NCBI GenBank assembly: GCA_015063235.1
Contig: SUSW01000010.1
Location: 1 to 50,167, forward strand
Source of the DNA: Thermoplasmata archaeon
GTDB taxonomy: Archaea > Thermoplasmatota > Thermoplasmata > Methanomassiliicoccales > Methanomethylophilaceae
Direction of reading: 5' to 3'
DNA: 50,167 nt
In this document: positions 1-8,450 of the stretch, one piece after another
Layout of the letters: every line of letters begins with the position of its first letter
How positions within the stretch are numbered: position 1 is the first letter of the stretch
Translations under genes and position numbers: made by a program
Notes under the pieces: model-generated
The model's input: only the letters and a program-made list of their open reading frames with translations
Databases searched by the model: none
What the model was told of the DNA's origin: nothing

Positions 1-1
1 A

Positions 2-178
2 CAGCTGATCCCGGGACTTCCGAAGGAATGCTTCCATGTCCAGGACTACCAGTTCTTCTTCTACAATCTGAAGAAGAATGTCATGGATAGGAAGGCCGCA
101 TACTTTGGAAAAAGACGAATCCGATCCGAAGCGAGACTCCACCAGGTCTTTTCTAATCGGTATTTCGAGGCGGTGTAA
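2..178 (+). CDS. C-terminal fragment of an unknown protein (cut by window start)
   Basis: An open frame runs in from the left edge and ends at TAA (176-178), giving 58 residues that are basic and aromatic (for example YQFFFYNLKKN near the start of the visible part and RRIRSEARLHQ further on). I do not recognise the family. There is no signal of a membrane segment or metal-binding cluster in the visible part. It converges on the secreted-protein gene that ends at 217. The start and most of the protein lie outside the window, so function cannot be assigned. Confidence 0.55.
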   Translation, partial: QLIPGLPKECFHVQDYQFFFYNLKKNVMDRKAAYFGKRRIRSEARLHQVFSNRYFEAV

Positions 179-183
179 AAAAG

Positions 184-207
184 AGAGGCAGCCGTTAGGC
201 CACCTCT
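184..207. terminator. Possible hairpin between convergent genes
   Basis: AGAGG (184-188) can pair with CCTCT (203-207) across a 14-nt loop that holds further short pairing (GGC/GCC). It lies between two convergent gene ends (178 and 217). The stem is short, so the call is weak. Confidence 0.3.
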
Positions 208-216
208 TGTTGGGTT

Positions 217-1134
217 TCAGAGCTTTATGAGGCTGGTGCCTTTCAGGGTCATTTCCTGAGTATCGCCCTGTGTGGCTTTGTAGAGGACGTTATTCGAATC
301 GAAGTAGAATGTCATGGTAACTTTGTCAAATCCATGATCCTGGTATGTTCCCTCCTGGACGGTCACCTTCTTCTTTCCGAAAGCGGTGTCAATGGTCTCG
401 GAGTATTTCTCACCGTAGGCTACTTTGTGTTCCTTTTCAAGGACCTTCTTCGCATATTCGTATGAAACGTAGGCGAGGAAAGTATCCTTAGTGAACTCGA
501 TGCCTGTTTCGGTCATGATCTTGTCTCCATCAATGGATTTGATGACGAACTTCTCGGTCTTCGTTGAATCGATCTTCACAACATTGGTTACTGTGCATGT
601 CTCGCCGTCGCAATCAGAGACGGTGGCAGTCTGCTCGCTGTCACGTATAAAGGTGTTTTTAGCTTTGACGAATGAACCGTTGACGACAACCTGCTCGTCA
701 ATGGTCTTTTTGACATCCAGGTTGGTATCTGTCAATTCTATGGAGCCGGTTTCAAGAGGGGTCGTAACGGTCATCTTGTAGCATACGCCAGAGGTCTGGT
801 CGACCCACATGGAAGAGTCATTTCCTGCCTCATATGAGTATGTATAAACGTCGCAGACGACGTCCTGTCCCTTGAATTTGATTGTTTCTGTACTAGTCTT
901 ATCAAACATGCTGGTGTCACGGTAAAGGTAGCCTGTCAGGAATTCAGTGACAGGGACATCTTCGTAGACCGTTGGTTCCGAATCGTGTATCGATATCTCG
1001 ACTTCGATGTAATCGCCCACTTTCAAATCCGTTCTGATGTTGTCATCGCCGCTGTTGCTCAGCAGGAAATAGGCTCCTACTCCAGCCACAGCGATGATCG
1101 CAACTATGATAACCGCTATGTAAGATGATTTCAT
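217..1134 (-). CDS. Secreted or membrane-anchored hypothetical protein
   Basis: 305 residues. The N-terminus has one strongly hydrophobic helix (about residues 5-27) after a short Lys-containing start, followed by an acidic, Ser/Thr-rich outer domain with few hydrophobic stretches. This is a signal anchor or signal peptide with a large extracellular part. Four Cys fall in the outer domain (near residues 94, 118, 175 and 181 by reading), which could form disulfides. A TATA-like TTTTTTATAACC at about 1153-1164 sits roughly 26 nt from the ATG at 1134, so the transcript is probably leaderless and the start is well supported. I recognise no named domain. Secreted proteins of this style recur at the far end of the window, but I see no clear homology to them. 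Confidence 0.8.
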   Translation of the reverse strand: MKSSYIAVIIVAIIAVAGVGAYFLLSNSGDDNIRTDLKVGDYIEVEISIHDSEPTVYEDVPVTEFLTGYLYRDTSMFDKTSTETIKFKGQDVVCDVYTYSYEAGNDSSMWVDQTSGVCYKMTVTTPLETGSIELTDTNLDVKKTIDEQVVVNGSFVKAKNTFIRDSEQTATVSDCDGETCTVTNVVKIDSTKTEKFVIKSIDGDKIMTETGIEFTKDTFLAYVSYEYAKKVLEKEHKVAYGEKYSETIDTAFGKKKVTVQEGTYQDHGFDKVTMTFYFDSNNVLYKATQGDTQEMTLKGTSLIKL

Positions 1135-1288
1135 AATTGTCTAGTACATTAGGTTATAAAAAAGATAATTACAGGACAGTCGGAATTTTTACATTAGACC
1201 AGTCGGTTGGTTATAGCATCCAGTAAAGCCTTAGGAATTATACTGCATCCGTCACAGGTCTTTCGGGAATTTGGTCTGTTGATATGCA

Positions 1289-1878
1289 TCAGATGTTGGG
1301 GATGACGGTATAGGTCAGTACGAAATAGACCAGGAACACGACCCCGACTACTCTCATTACTGTCTGTATCTCCGATTTCTTGCCTGTGAGCACCATTCCC
1401 CAAAGATACACCATGGAGCCGAGAGCTATCCTGTCCGTGATGGATTCCGCCAAACCCATCATGAATATGGTCGTGAACGCTGCCGCCAATGATATGGGAT
1501 TCATTCAGTTTATGTCTTTCACAGTCCTGATCATCATGAAACCCGCGATCACGAGCGTTCCGACGTTGCATGCTGACGTGACGATCGAGAAGACCGGCGT
1601 GAAGAACAATGCCAAGAAGAACAGGATACCGACGACCACTGCCATCAGACCCGTTCTTGCACCTGCAGCAATTCCCGCAGTGGACTCGATGAAGGATGTC
1701 GTGGTGGACGTACCTGTAACCGCACCGAAGACCGTGGCCATGGAATCCGCCATGAACACCTTCTCGTTCCCTTCGATGTTCCCCTTGTCGTTGACTATAC
1801 CTGCTGCATTGCCTGCAGCCACAAGGGTGCCGGTGGTGTCGACACGTCGACCACGAGCTTGAGCAGACTGCAGGCAAT
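1289..1878 (-). pseudogene. Remnant of an AzgA/NCS2-type purine permease (C-terminal half)
   Basis: Read on the minus strand, this stretch matches the C-terminal half of the AzgA guanine/hypoxanthine permease family: a DTTGTLVAAGNAAG segment, then GTSTTTSFIESTAG, a TM helix rich in Val/Leu/Phe, and a final TM ending in VLTYTVIPNI at 1289. Two lesions are visible. Around 1845-1855 the frame must change to continue from LKLVVDV into DTTGTL, which fits loss of one T in a GTGTTCGAC-type sequence. At 1505-1507 a TGA falls exactly where the family normally has Trp after VKDI(D/N), a TGG to TGA change. The N-terminal half is absent: sequence upstream of about 1880 shows no permease homology. Assignment to the family is confident. 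Nonfunctionality is inferred from three independent defects. Confidence 0.82.
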
Positions 1879-2120
1879 TTATTCTTAAAGTACACGCCGA
1901 GCATGACGTGATCTGTTCTACCGATAGCATGGACCTTTACAGAACAAGGTTAAATGCGCTTACGAACAGGAGCTTTACGGTCAGACTACTCGCATATGGA
2001 ATGAAAACAAGACGCCTCTATCAGTTGGTTCATGATGTATGGCCGTGTGCGGTCCGTTTTTGTACCTCTTTCCTGCATTTCGTTTAAGTTTTATTTATCA
2101 TGAGCTCGCTTTAGAGTTCT

Positions 2121-2690
2121 ATGGAAGAAAGTAAATTCTGTACAGGGTGCGGTAAAGCTGTCGGACCCGATATGCAGTTCTGTCCACAATGCGGAAAGGT
2201 GGTATCCGGATCCCTTGCCGATGAAGAATTCAAAGAGGCTCAGAAAGAGATCTCGGTGGCTATGTCCTATGCTAGGAGGAATTGGCTTATTTTCCTCTTA
2301 GGTATCTATGCAATACCGATCATCATTGCAGCCATCGTCGTTCTGATTGAGGCATCATCTACCGCCAGCGCAATCTGGTCAAGTACTGAGTTCCAGGATT
2401 GGCTCAAGACTCACAGCTACAACTACACAGAGGCTGACATAAAGAATGCCATCACATACGCTGCAGGCATGGCCCTGGGAAGCGGAATATGCGCAGCAGT
2501 CAGTCTTGCGATGGTCTACCTGAGGAAGCACTGGGCAGTAGCTGTCGCAGCATGTATTCTCGCAGCTGTTCTCTGCTTCTGGTCAATCTTCGGAATGATC
2601 ATCGGATTCCTTGTGGCATGGCTCATCATCGGATCCAGAGATCTCTTCGAGGAACCTGAACCGGAACCTGAACCAGCAACAGAACAGTGA
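2121..2690 (+). CDS. Zinc-ribbon membrane protein
   Basis: 189 residues. The N-terminus has a double-Cys zinc ribbon (CTGCGK near residues 8-13 and CPQCGK near 22-27), the type found in many archaeal zinc_ribbon_2 proteins. Three or four hydrophobic helices follow (about residues 54-75, 110-130, 138-158 and 155-170), and the tail is a Pro/Glu repeat (EPEPEPEP). The ribbon probably faces the cytoplasm. A TATA element TTTTATTTATC (about 2089-2099) lies some 26 nt before the ATG, so the gene is probably leaderless. No catalytic motif is seen, so the function is unknown. It is convergent with the MFS gene, with a strong hairpin between them. Confidence 0.85.
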   Translation: MEESKFCTGCGKAVGPDMQFCPQCGKVVSGSLADEEFKEAQKEISVAMSYARRNWLIFLLGIYAIPIIIAAIVVLIEASSTASAIWSSTEFQDWLKTHSYNYTEADIKNAITYAAGMALGSGICAAVSLAMVYLRKHWAVAVAACILAAVLCFWSIFGMIIGFLVAWLIIGSRDLFEEPEPEPEPATEQ

Positions 2691-2739
2691 TCTAAGGATC
2701 GCTCAAACATCTTACCCTTTTTAAAAAGGAAAAATAAAG

Positions 2740-2757
2740 CCCCCTGTTTCCAGGGGG
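2740..2757. terminator. Bidirectional hairpin terminator
   Basis: Perfect 7-bp stem CCCCCTG / CAGGGGG with a TTTC loop lies between two convergent genes (ends at 2690 and 2772). T-rich sequence follows on the plus side and A-rich sequence (AAAAATAAAG) precedes it, so it could act for both strands. Confidence 0.65.
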
Positions 2758-2771
2758 TGTTGAATTTTCAT

Positions 2772-4190
2772 TCAGGCTTGTGAGTCTCTGGGTTTGTCCC
2801 TGAGGCCCATTGCAACCACGAATCCCAGCAGGGCGATGATTATCGCGATGAAGAACGCATGCTTGAATCCGGGAATCAGATTGACTGCTGGAGAAGTCAC
2901 AATGAATGCCATGAACACCGCATTGAGTATAGCGACTCCCGAAGAGCTTCCTGCCTGTCTGAAGGTGTTCGTCAATCCGGACAGCTGTCCGTTCTGACCC
3001 TCTGAGATGTACTCAAAGGCAAGATTCGTGGATGCAACCAGGGCCATTCCGATTCCTGCACCCATGACGAACAGGGAGATGAGTATCCAGGGAAGTCCGG
3101 TGTTGGCATCGAACAGCATCATCATATAGAATCCTACAGCACAGACCAATGCACCTGCCACGACGAATCTTTTGTTTTTTCCGGTACGGTCCGCCAGCTT
3201 TCCTACTATGGGTCCCATGATCATCATTCCGACTGAGTTGGCAATCAGGATGAAGCCGTATTCCATCGTCTCATAGCCCTGAACGAACTGGAGGTAGTAG
3301 GGAAGCAGGAGATAGCTTCCGGCCATGGCCATGAACAGCAGCATAGCCACAAGGGAGCTTCTGCAGATGTTGGGATTCCTGATAAGGTCAATGGAGATCA
3401 GCGGATCCTTGGACTTCTGCTCCCACCAGAATACCAGACCAGCAGCGATCATCGTGACCGCGATCAGAGCGATTCCGAGGTCAGACATCCATCCTATCTC
3501 CGATCCTTTGTTCAGGTAATAGATCAGACTGAAGATCATCACGAACAGCAGTAGGGCACCGATGTAATCCAGTCTGTTCCCTGCGTTCTCCAGGTTCTCC
3601 TTGACATGCATGTACTTGGTGCACAGGATTAGACAGAGGAGTCCGATGGGGACGTTGATGAAGAAGATGAACGACCAGTGGAATGTTGTCAGAATTCCTC
3701 CTATGGCAGGTCCGAATGCGGTACCTGCGGATGCGGCTAAAGTGACTGCTCCGATGGCTGAGCCCCTCATCTCCTTGGGAAGGTATGAGGAGACCATAGC
3801 CAGCGACATCGCGGTAACCATTCCGGCTCCGAGTCCTTGGACGGCACGTAGCAGGATAATCGCATTGAGTCCCAACTCCTTGATGAAACCGCAGAGCCCT
3901 ATCATCAGCGATGTCAAGGCGAATATGGCAACTCCTGCCATGAAGACTTTCTTGTACCCCTTATTGGAGCCGATCTTCGACCAGAGGAGGATGAAACAGC
4001 TCAGCATGAGCGTATAGATCAGCAGAACCCATGAGATGTTAGATGTATCGTGGCCTGCTTGAATGAGCTCTTCTGCCATCGTCGGCAGGGCGACGGATAC
4101 GATGGTCGTATCCAATGCTGTCATGAATGTTCCTAGGACCAATGCGAATAGTATGATCTTATTATTTTCATTAGGGGCGTCTGCTGTCAT
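2772..4190 (-). CDS. MFS drug exporter, DHA2 (14-TM EmrB/QacA) family
   Basis: The protein shows the DHA2 hallmark LDTTIVSVALP in TM1, a Gly/Pro-rich antiporter motif in TM5 (AASAGTAFGPAIGG) and about 14 hydrophobic helices. Full length is about 472-479 residues, usual for the family. It should be a proton-driven exporter of hydrophobic compounds; the substrate cannot be read from sequence. Two starts are possible: ATG at 4211 (MIQDLVL...) and ATG at 4190 (MTADAPN...). A TATA-like CTTTATAATG is centred near 4222, which would place transcription start near 4195, inside the longer version. I therefore prefer 4190. It stands alone, convergent with the zinc-ribbon gene. No adjacent regulator is seen. 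Confidence 0.92.
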   Translation of the reverse strand: MTADAPNENNKIILFALVLGTFMTALDTTIVSVALPTMAEELIQAGHDTSNISWVLLIYTLMLSCFILLWSKIGSNKGYKKVFMAGVAIFALTSLMIGLCGFIKELGLNAIILLRAVQGLGAGMVTAMSLAMVSSYLPKEMRGSAIGAVTLAASAGTAFGPAIGGILTTFHWSFIFFINVPIGLLCLILCTKYMHVKENLENAGNRLDYIGALLLFVMIFSLIYYLNKGSEIGWMSDLGIALIAVTMIAAGLVFWWEQKSKDPLISIDLIRNPNICRSSLVAMLLFMAMAGSYLLLPYYLQFVQGYETMEYGFILIANSVGMMIMGPIVGKLADRTGKNKRFVVAGALVCAVGFYMMMLFDANTGLPWILISLFVMGAGIGMALVASTNLAFEYISEGQNGQLSGLTNTFRQAGSSSGVAILNAVFMAFIVTSPAVNLIPGFKHAFFIAIIIALLGFVVAMGLRDKPRDSQA

Positions 4191-4477
4191 AAGGACTAGA
4201 TCTTGTATCATATTGGCATTATAAAGAAAGTGTGGAATTACGTCAGGACCGAGAGTTGTTTGGAGTTCTATCCTTGTTCCTCGTTTCTATGATGCTGGCT
4301 CATATCGATTCACTAAAGTTTCATGTGATTTCTGGTTTATTCTCGTTTTAAGGAGGCGTTCAGGACTGCGTTTACAGAAGTTAGGAAATCTTGGACTCTC
4401 ATCTCATAAACGGGTCTCTTCTATCCGCATAAGTATAAATAGGGTATGGGCTTAATCGGGTTCATTCGGTGAACACC

Positions 4478-4669
4478 ATGGGAAGAATAAGACCCACATA
4501 CATCAAGAGAGTCTCCATCGAGCTCCTCAACAAGTATCCTCAGGCCTTCACCAAGGATTTCGAGGGTAATAAGGAGATGGTGGCAACACTCACAGATGTC
4601 TCATCGGTGACAATGAGGAACAGGATCGCTGGTTACATTACCCGCTACCTGTCGCACCCTGAGGCATGA
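4478..4669 (+). CDS. rps17e: 30S ribosomal protein S17e
   Basis: 63 residues beginning MGRIRPTYIKR, with the conserved tail MRNRIAGYITRYL: the full archaeal S17e, a small-subunit ribosomal protein shared with eukaryotes and absent from bacteria. The start at 4478 is chosen over the in-frame GTG at 4469 because MGRIR is the conserved N-terminus and a GGTGA Shine-Dalgarno (4468-4472) is correctly spaced before it. A strong TATA box (AAGTATAAATAGG, about 4431-4443) lies upstream. tRNA-Arg follows 38 nt downstream. This gene is the clearest archaeal marker in the window. Confidence 0.97.
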   Translation: MGRIRPTYIKRVSIELLNKYPQAFTKDFEGNKEMVATLTDVSSVTMRNRIAGYITRYLSHPEA

Positions 4670-4706
4670 AAACCTCTTAACCTTACTTAAGGTACCGCAG
4701 AATTTT

Positions 4707-4783
4707 GCCCGCGTGGGGTAGCTTGGATATCCTGTGAGATTGCGGATCTCTTGACCCGGGTTCGAATCCCGGCGCGGGCACCA
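4707..4783 (+). tRNA. tRNA-Arg(GCG)
   Basis: Acceptor arms GCCCGCG / CGCGGGC pair perfectly. The T arm is CCGGG-TTCGAAT-CCCGG. The anticodon loop TTGCGGA gives anticodon GCG, reading Arg CGC codons. The anticodon stem is four strong pairs (GAGA/TCTC) plus a T-T opposition, and the D stem contains a G-T pair and a mismatch, so identity is slightly less sure than tRNA status. Discriminator A is followed by an encoded CCA (4781-4783). No intron is seen. Confidence 0.9.
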
Positions 4784-4809
4784 TATATTTGATAGCGTGA
4801 GCTATGTTC

Positions 4810-5112
4810 TCATGCGAATTTGTATCTGAATCTGATCAAAGGATGTTTTCTGAAGAACGGTTTGGAGTGATCCATGGCCTCTTTCATGCGACCCCTCATT
4901 TCCTCGCTGTAGCATGGGCAGGGGCATCTGCTGCAGGGCGTCCTTGTCACGTTGTTGGGGCATCTGTTGATGCGTACTATTGCGTAATCGAGTAATCCCC
5001 TGCAGTCATCGCACAGTTCCTCAGATCCGTGGACGTCTCTGCAGTAATCCGAGAGGAGTCTGTACAGGAGTTCTTTCCTGCTTTCCATGAATTCTTTGTC
5101 TGATTGCGACAT
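4810..5112 (-). CDS. YgbA-like nitrous-oxide-stimulated promoter family protein
   Basis: 100 residues matching the small Cys-rich family named after the nitrous-oxide-stimulated promoter protein (E. coli YgbA). The family pattern is visible: YCRDVHG, then LCDDCRGLLDYA, CP, and the CSRCPCPCY cluster (Cys at 24, 34, 37, 51, 60, 63, 65 and 67), then MRGRMKEAM and a terminal HPL. In bacteria ygbA is under NO-responsive control and its product is linked to recovery from nitrosative stress. That role here is inference only. The Cys set could bind a metal or iron-sulfur cluster. The gene stands alone between tRNA-Arg and the RqcH pair. Confidence 0.85.
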   Translation of the reverse strand: MSQSDKEFMESRKELLYRLLSDYCRDVHGSEELCDDCRGLLDYAIVRINRCPNNVTRTPCSRCPCPCYSEEMRGRMKEAMDHSKPFFRKHPLIRFRYKFA

Positions 5113-5150
5113 GATCCATCCTTCTGCTGTTCTGAAAACTAGGAAAGGAG

Positions 5151-5168
5151 CCTCTGCCGAAGCAGAGG
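5151..5168 (-). terminator. Hairpin after the RqcH pair
   Basis: Perfect 7-bp stem CCTCTGC / GCAGAGG with a CGAA loop lies just past the minus-strand gene end at 5177. It is followed in that direction by CTCCTTTCCTAG, a weakly T-rich stretch. Confidence 0.5.
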
Positions 5169-5176
5169 GTCAGGTT

Positions 5177-5563
5177 TCATTTCTTAATCTTAAACAGAAG
5201 ATCGGAAATCGAGAAGATTGTGTACAGGATCGTTCCGAAGAAGCTAAGCCAGATTCCAATACCGACGTCCATGAACGACTGAGCATTTACGAAATCGGCT
5301 ATGCGCATGTAGTTGAAGGCAGTGATCACGATTGCGAATACTCCGACGACGACATTCAGGATGGCAGTTCTCTTGTCAATGGTCGGCCTCATGTTCTGTA
5401 TTCCGCAGACTACGAGCAGACCGAAAACGATCAGGTCCAGCCAGCCGATCTGACCGCTGAACTCTGTGAATGCGGAGACTGTTCCGATGAAAGCTATCAG
5501 TGCACCGACTGCAGCTATGGCTGCGACCAAGTTGACCTTGTGTTTGATCTCATTCAGGTTCAT
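5177..5563 (-). CDS. Small four-helix membrane protein
   Basis: 128 residues with four hydrophobic segments (about residues 10-32, 40-58, 67-90 and 98-122) and a basic C-terminal KIKK. No Cys cluster or catalytic motif is seen. Its ATG overlaps the TGA of the upstream RqcH gene (ATGA at 5560-5563), so the two are translationally coupled and probably expressed together. Nothing in the sequence ties it to ribosome quality control beyond this coupling. Family not recognised. Confidence 0.78.
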   Translation of the reverse strand: MNLNEIKHKVNLVAAIAAVGALIAFIGTVSAFTEFSGQIGWLDLIVFGLLVVCGIQNMRPTIDKRTAILNVVVGVFAIVITAFNYMRIADFVNAQSFMDVGIGIWLSFFGTILYTIFSISDLLFKIKK

Positions 5564-7494
5564 TCCTCTACCTCCTCATCCTTGGGCCATTTCTCCCTGA
5601 CGATTTCGATGTCCCCCGGAGGCAGGATCCTGGAGATCTCCTCCTCAGGCACGTTGAAGCGTTTGGCCATCTCTCCAGATAGGCGGGTTTTGTTCTTTGC
5701 CGGACGGATTATGAGCACCTTCTCGCAGTCCTTGAAGCATTGTTCCGGACCGCACATGATCTTACGAGCTCCTTGGAAGTATATTTCGCCTACGGCGAGT
5801 TCCATAGGGAGATGGTATTCGTAGTTCCTCTTTCCGCGTATGATGAATGCTCCGCGGGGGACGAACTCTCCCGGATTGGGCGTTTTGCTGACTTGATCTG
5901 GATAAACCCAGTACGCGCTTCCTTCCGATACTGCGGCGACCCAACCCTTCGATTGGGCGGTGGCGAACTGGCATGCCTCTCTGAGTTCCTCCGGAGTTGC
6001 GGATGCCCCGTCCTTCAGGATGGTGGACGGCGCCCCGTGGATATCCGTATGGGCGTATAGGTCCTTCTCCTTGAGATGTTTTTTCACGACACCGTCGTTG
6101 GTGTGGGCATCTCTTCCTGCTATGACCAGTTTCCCCTCGGATGTAAAGAACCACTTGAACCTTTCGAACCAGAACTGCTTAGTGGGTTGTGCCTTCCCGG
6201 CATTGGCGATCCTCTGCTTCTCCAAACCCTTCTCTAGCTTGGCGAGTTCCGCACGGCTCTGGTTGAGTGCTTCCTCCGCGTGCTTCCCCTTCTCACCTAT
6301 CTCTTTGCTGTCCTGATAGATGTCGGATGCGTTGGCATCGATGTTCTTGGTGTAGTCCAAAGTGACTGTCTCTCCCCCGAATTCTCCTGTGACCTTGTTC
6401 TTCGAGGGGTCGATGGATTTGACGTACGGAATCTTCATCGCGCCTTCTGTGAGCTTCTCCCATGTGAGCTTTTTGCTCTGCTCGTTGAGCACTTCGAGGA
6501 GTTGGCTGACCTTCTGATAGTCGGTGTAGAGCGCTTCGGCCTTCTTCTTGAGCTCGTCGCATCTGGTGCGGTATTCATCGACGGTCTCTTCCTGCTTCGT
6601 AATCCTTCTGTTGAGTTTCATGACCTCGGGGTCAACATAATTCTCTTCTTCCTCGTCCTTCATCTGCTGGACGAAGGCATCGATCACAGCGGACATACTC
6701 TCATATGGTTTGGACTCGAGATCATCATGGGATAACATCTGGATAGGTGCGAAGTCCTCGATCTTGCCATCCTTCAGGAAAGCCGTGGTCTCAGGGACGT
6801 CGATGACATGCTTTACGATATCCTTCACTTCGATGTACATCTTGGAGAGCATGCTGTCCGGGACCTCGGATGCGGGCTGGGATTTGTCAGCGCCGGAGCG
6901 CTTACAGATCTCCTCCGCGTACTGTCCTCCCAGGTTTACAGCTGTCGCTAGGGTCCTTACGCAGTCCGCCTCGGACTCCCTGAATGCCTTGATGAAATCC
7001 TCTTCGGATGATTCGATGGGGTTGAACCTGGGCTGGGGCCAGATGTATTCCTCCTTGGGACGTACCTTACGGTCTCTCATGGTCTTCTGGATCAGACAGG
7101 TGTCGATGATGCCGTCCTTGACCAGCAGAACATTTCCGCCTCCGAATATTTCGAATATGAGTTTGTATTCCGCGTCTGCCTTGAGAAGCTCCATCTCGAT
7201 GACCCTGTCGAAGCCGATCTGCCTGACCTTGCCTATGCGGGCATTATCGATATACTTCCTCAGATACGTGGCGAATGAGGTGGGCTGGACAGGGGTCTCC
7301 GGTTTCTGTGTCGGGGAGTACAGCCATTTCTTGTCCTTGAAGAAAAGGTCCTTCTTTCCTGCGCCCTGAACGTTGATACGGAACAGCACGTTGCCTGCTC
7401 CCCATTGGAATATCTTGTCCATGTGCGCCCCTTCCAGAGCGGACAGTTCCGTGGCTATGGAGCGGACATCGAAGGAACTCATCTCTTTCTTCAT
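5560..7494 (-). CDS. rqcH: RqcH / NFACT family ribosome quality-control protein
   Basis: 644 residues with the NFACT order: NFACT-N domain (about 1-200), helix-hairpin-helix region, long charged coiled coil (about 285-440) and NFACT-R (DUF814) domain (about 445-560, with WFFTSEGKLVIAGRDA). The protein binds 60S/50S subunits carrying stalled nascent chains and recruits tRNA-Ala for C-terminal tailing in bacteria and yeast. Residues matching the functional triad of yeast Rqc2 are present: Asp9 in SFDVRS, and Asp96-Arg97 in IGFDRVIEM. This predicts that tailing activity is retained. The archaeal NFACT-C region appears short. The start MKKEMSSFDVR is standard. It is the first gene of a two-gene unit with the small membrane protein. 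Confidence 0.95.
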   Translation of the reverse strand: MKKEMSSFDVRSIATELSALEGAHMDKIFQWGAGNVLFRINVQGAGKKDLFFKDKKWLYSPTQKPETPVQPTSFATYLRKYIDNARIGKVRQIGFDRVIEMELLKADAEYKLIFEIFGGGNVLLVKDGIIDTCLIQKTMRDRKVRPKEEYIWPQPRFNPIESSEEDFIKAFRESEADCVRTLATAVNLGGQYAEEICKRSGADKSQPASEVPDSMLSKMYIEVKDIVKHVIDVPETTAFLKDGKIEDFAPIQMLSHDDLESKPYESMSAVIDAFVQQMKDEEEENYVDPEVMKLNRRITKQEETVDEYRTRCDELKKKAEALYTDYQKVSQLLEVLNEQSKKLTWEKLTEGAMKIPYVKSIDPSKNKVTGEFGGETVTLDYTKNIDANASDIYQDSKEIGEKGKHAEEALNQSRAELAKLEKGLEKQRIANAGKAQPTKQFWFERFKWFFTSEGKLVIAGRDAHTNDGVVKKHLKEKDLYAHTDIHGAPSTILKDGASATPEELREACQFATAQSKGWVAAVSEGSAYWVYPDQVSKTPNPGEFVPRGAFIIRGKRNYEYHLPMELAVGEIYFQGARKIMCGPEQCFKDCEKVLIIRPAKNKTRLSGEMAKRFNVPEEEISRILPPGDIEIVREKWPKDEEVEE

Positions 7495-7608
7495 GATTCG
7501 GGGTTAGTGCGATGTATGAGATAAACAATCGCATCGGTTCCTCAGCGATTAGCTCATAACATCGTTGACCGTACCTTTTATCTTCATAATTGCATTACAG
7601 CCCGAGGT

Positions 7609-8376
7609 ATGAATATGTCACACAATCACGACTGCTGTTGCGATGATAAGAAATGCGATTGCGAGTGCTGCCAGGGCGGATTCCCCGCCATCGGTCAGGA
7701 CGCCCCTGCATTCGTGGCCAACACCACGCAGGGAACGATCAATTTCCCCGAAGATTACAGAGGGAAATGGATCATCCTGTTCTCGCACCCTGCGGATTTC
7801 ACCCCTGTATGTACCACAGAGTTCATGACTTTCGGCAGTATGGCAAAGGAGTTCGAGGATCTCAATGTACAGCTGGTGGGGCTTTCTGTGGATTCCATCT
7901 ATGCCCATATCGCATGGCTGAGGAAGATCCAGGACATCGACTGGAAGGGAATGAAGAACATCGAGGTCAAATTCCCCGTCATCGAGGATATCAAGATGGA
8001 AGTCTCCAAGAAATACGGAATGGTCCAATCCACAGTATCCGATACCCAGGCAGTCAGGTCCGTATTCTTCATCGACCCCATCGGAAAGATAAGGGCGATG
8101 ATCTACTACCCGCCGTCCCTCGGAAGGAACTTCGACGAGATCAAGAGAGTTATCCTTGCACTGCAGAAGGCGGATGCCGACAACGTTGCGACCCCTGCTG
8201 ATTGGAGGCCTGGAGACGATGTCATCATGCCTGCTCCCGGATCCTGCGGAACCGCGAAGGACAGGGTAGAAACCAAGGATAAGGACAAGATCTGCTACGA
8301 CTGGTTCCTGTGCTTCCAGAAGGACAAACCCTCCAAGATTAGGATCCCGAAGAAGGCCGGAAAGAAGAAAGATTGA
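7609..8376 (+). CDS. Peroxiredoxin (Prx6/archaeal type) with Cys/His-rich N-terminal extension
   Basis: 255 residues. The thioredoxin-fold peroxidase reduces H2O2 and alkyl hydroperoxides. Peroxidatic Cys68 lies in TPVCTTEF. Two C-terminal Cys in CYDWFLC (229 and 235) match the resolving-cysteine arrangement of archaeal Prx6-type enzymes such as Aeropyrum TPx. The first 21 residues are unusual: His5, His7 and Cys9, 10, 11, 16, 18, 20 and 21 form a dense metal-binding-like tail before the domain begins near residue 25. The start may be 7609 or the next ATG at 7615. Both keep the tail. It lies upstream of, and convergent with, the ArsR gene of the metal module. No dedicated reductase gene is adjacent. 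Confidence 0.95.
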   Translation: MNMSHNHDCCCDDKKCDCECCQGGFPAIGQDAPAFVANTTQGTINFPEDYRGKWIILFSHPADFTPVCTTEFMTFGSMAKEFEDLNVQLVGLSVDSIYAHIAWLRKIQDIDWKGMKNIEVKFPVIEDIKMEVSKKYGMVQSTVSDTQAVRSVFFIDPIGKIRAMIYYPPSLGRNFDEIKRVILALQKADADNVATPADWRPGDDVIMPAPGSCGTAKDRVETKDKDKICYDWFLCFQKDKPSKIRIPKKAGKKKD

Positions 8377-8385
8377 TCAGACACG

Positions 8386-8432
8386 AAGGCCTCGGCCTTT
8401 TATTAACCTAAACCGCCGGACACCTTCCGGCG
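8386..8432. terminator. Tandem hairpins between peroxiredoxin and arsR
   Basis: Two stems. AAGGC-CTCG-GCCTT (8386-8399) is followed by TTTATT on the plus strand. CGCCGGA/TCCGGCG (8414-8432, loop CACCT) is followed by TTCTCTTTTATT. Both fit termination of the peroxiredoxin transcript, and the second could also serve the convergent arsR. Confidence 0.6.
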
Positions 8433-8450
8433 TTCTCTTTTATTCCAGAA

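Noticed and set aside
1505-1507. TGA as a possible selenocysteine codon in the permease frame
   Set aside because: The family has Trp at this place, the gene also has a frameshift and lacks its N-terminus, and no SECIS-like hairpin is apparent.
5087-5824. 245-codon frame on the plus strand opposite the RqcH end
   Set aside because: It is the antisense shadow of two well-supported minus-strand genes and has no homology of its own.
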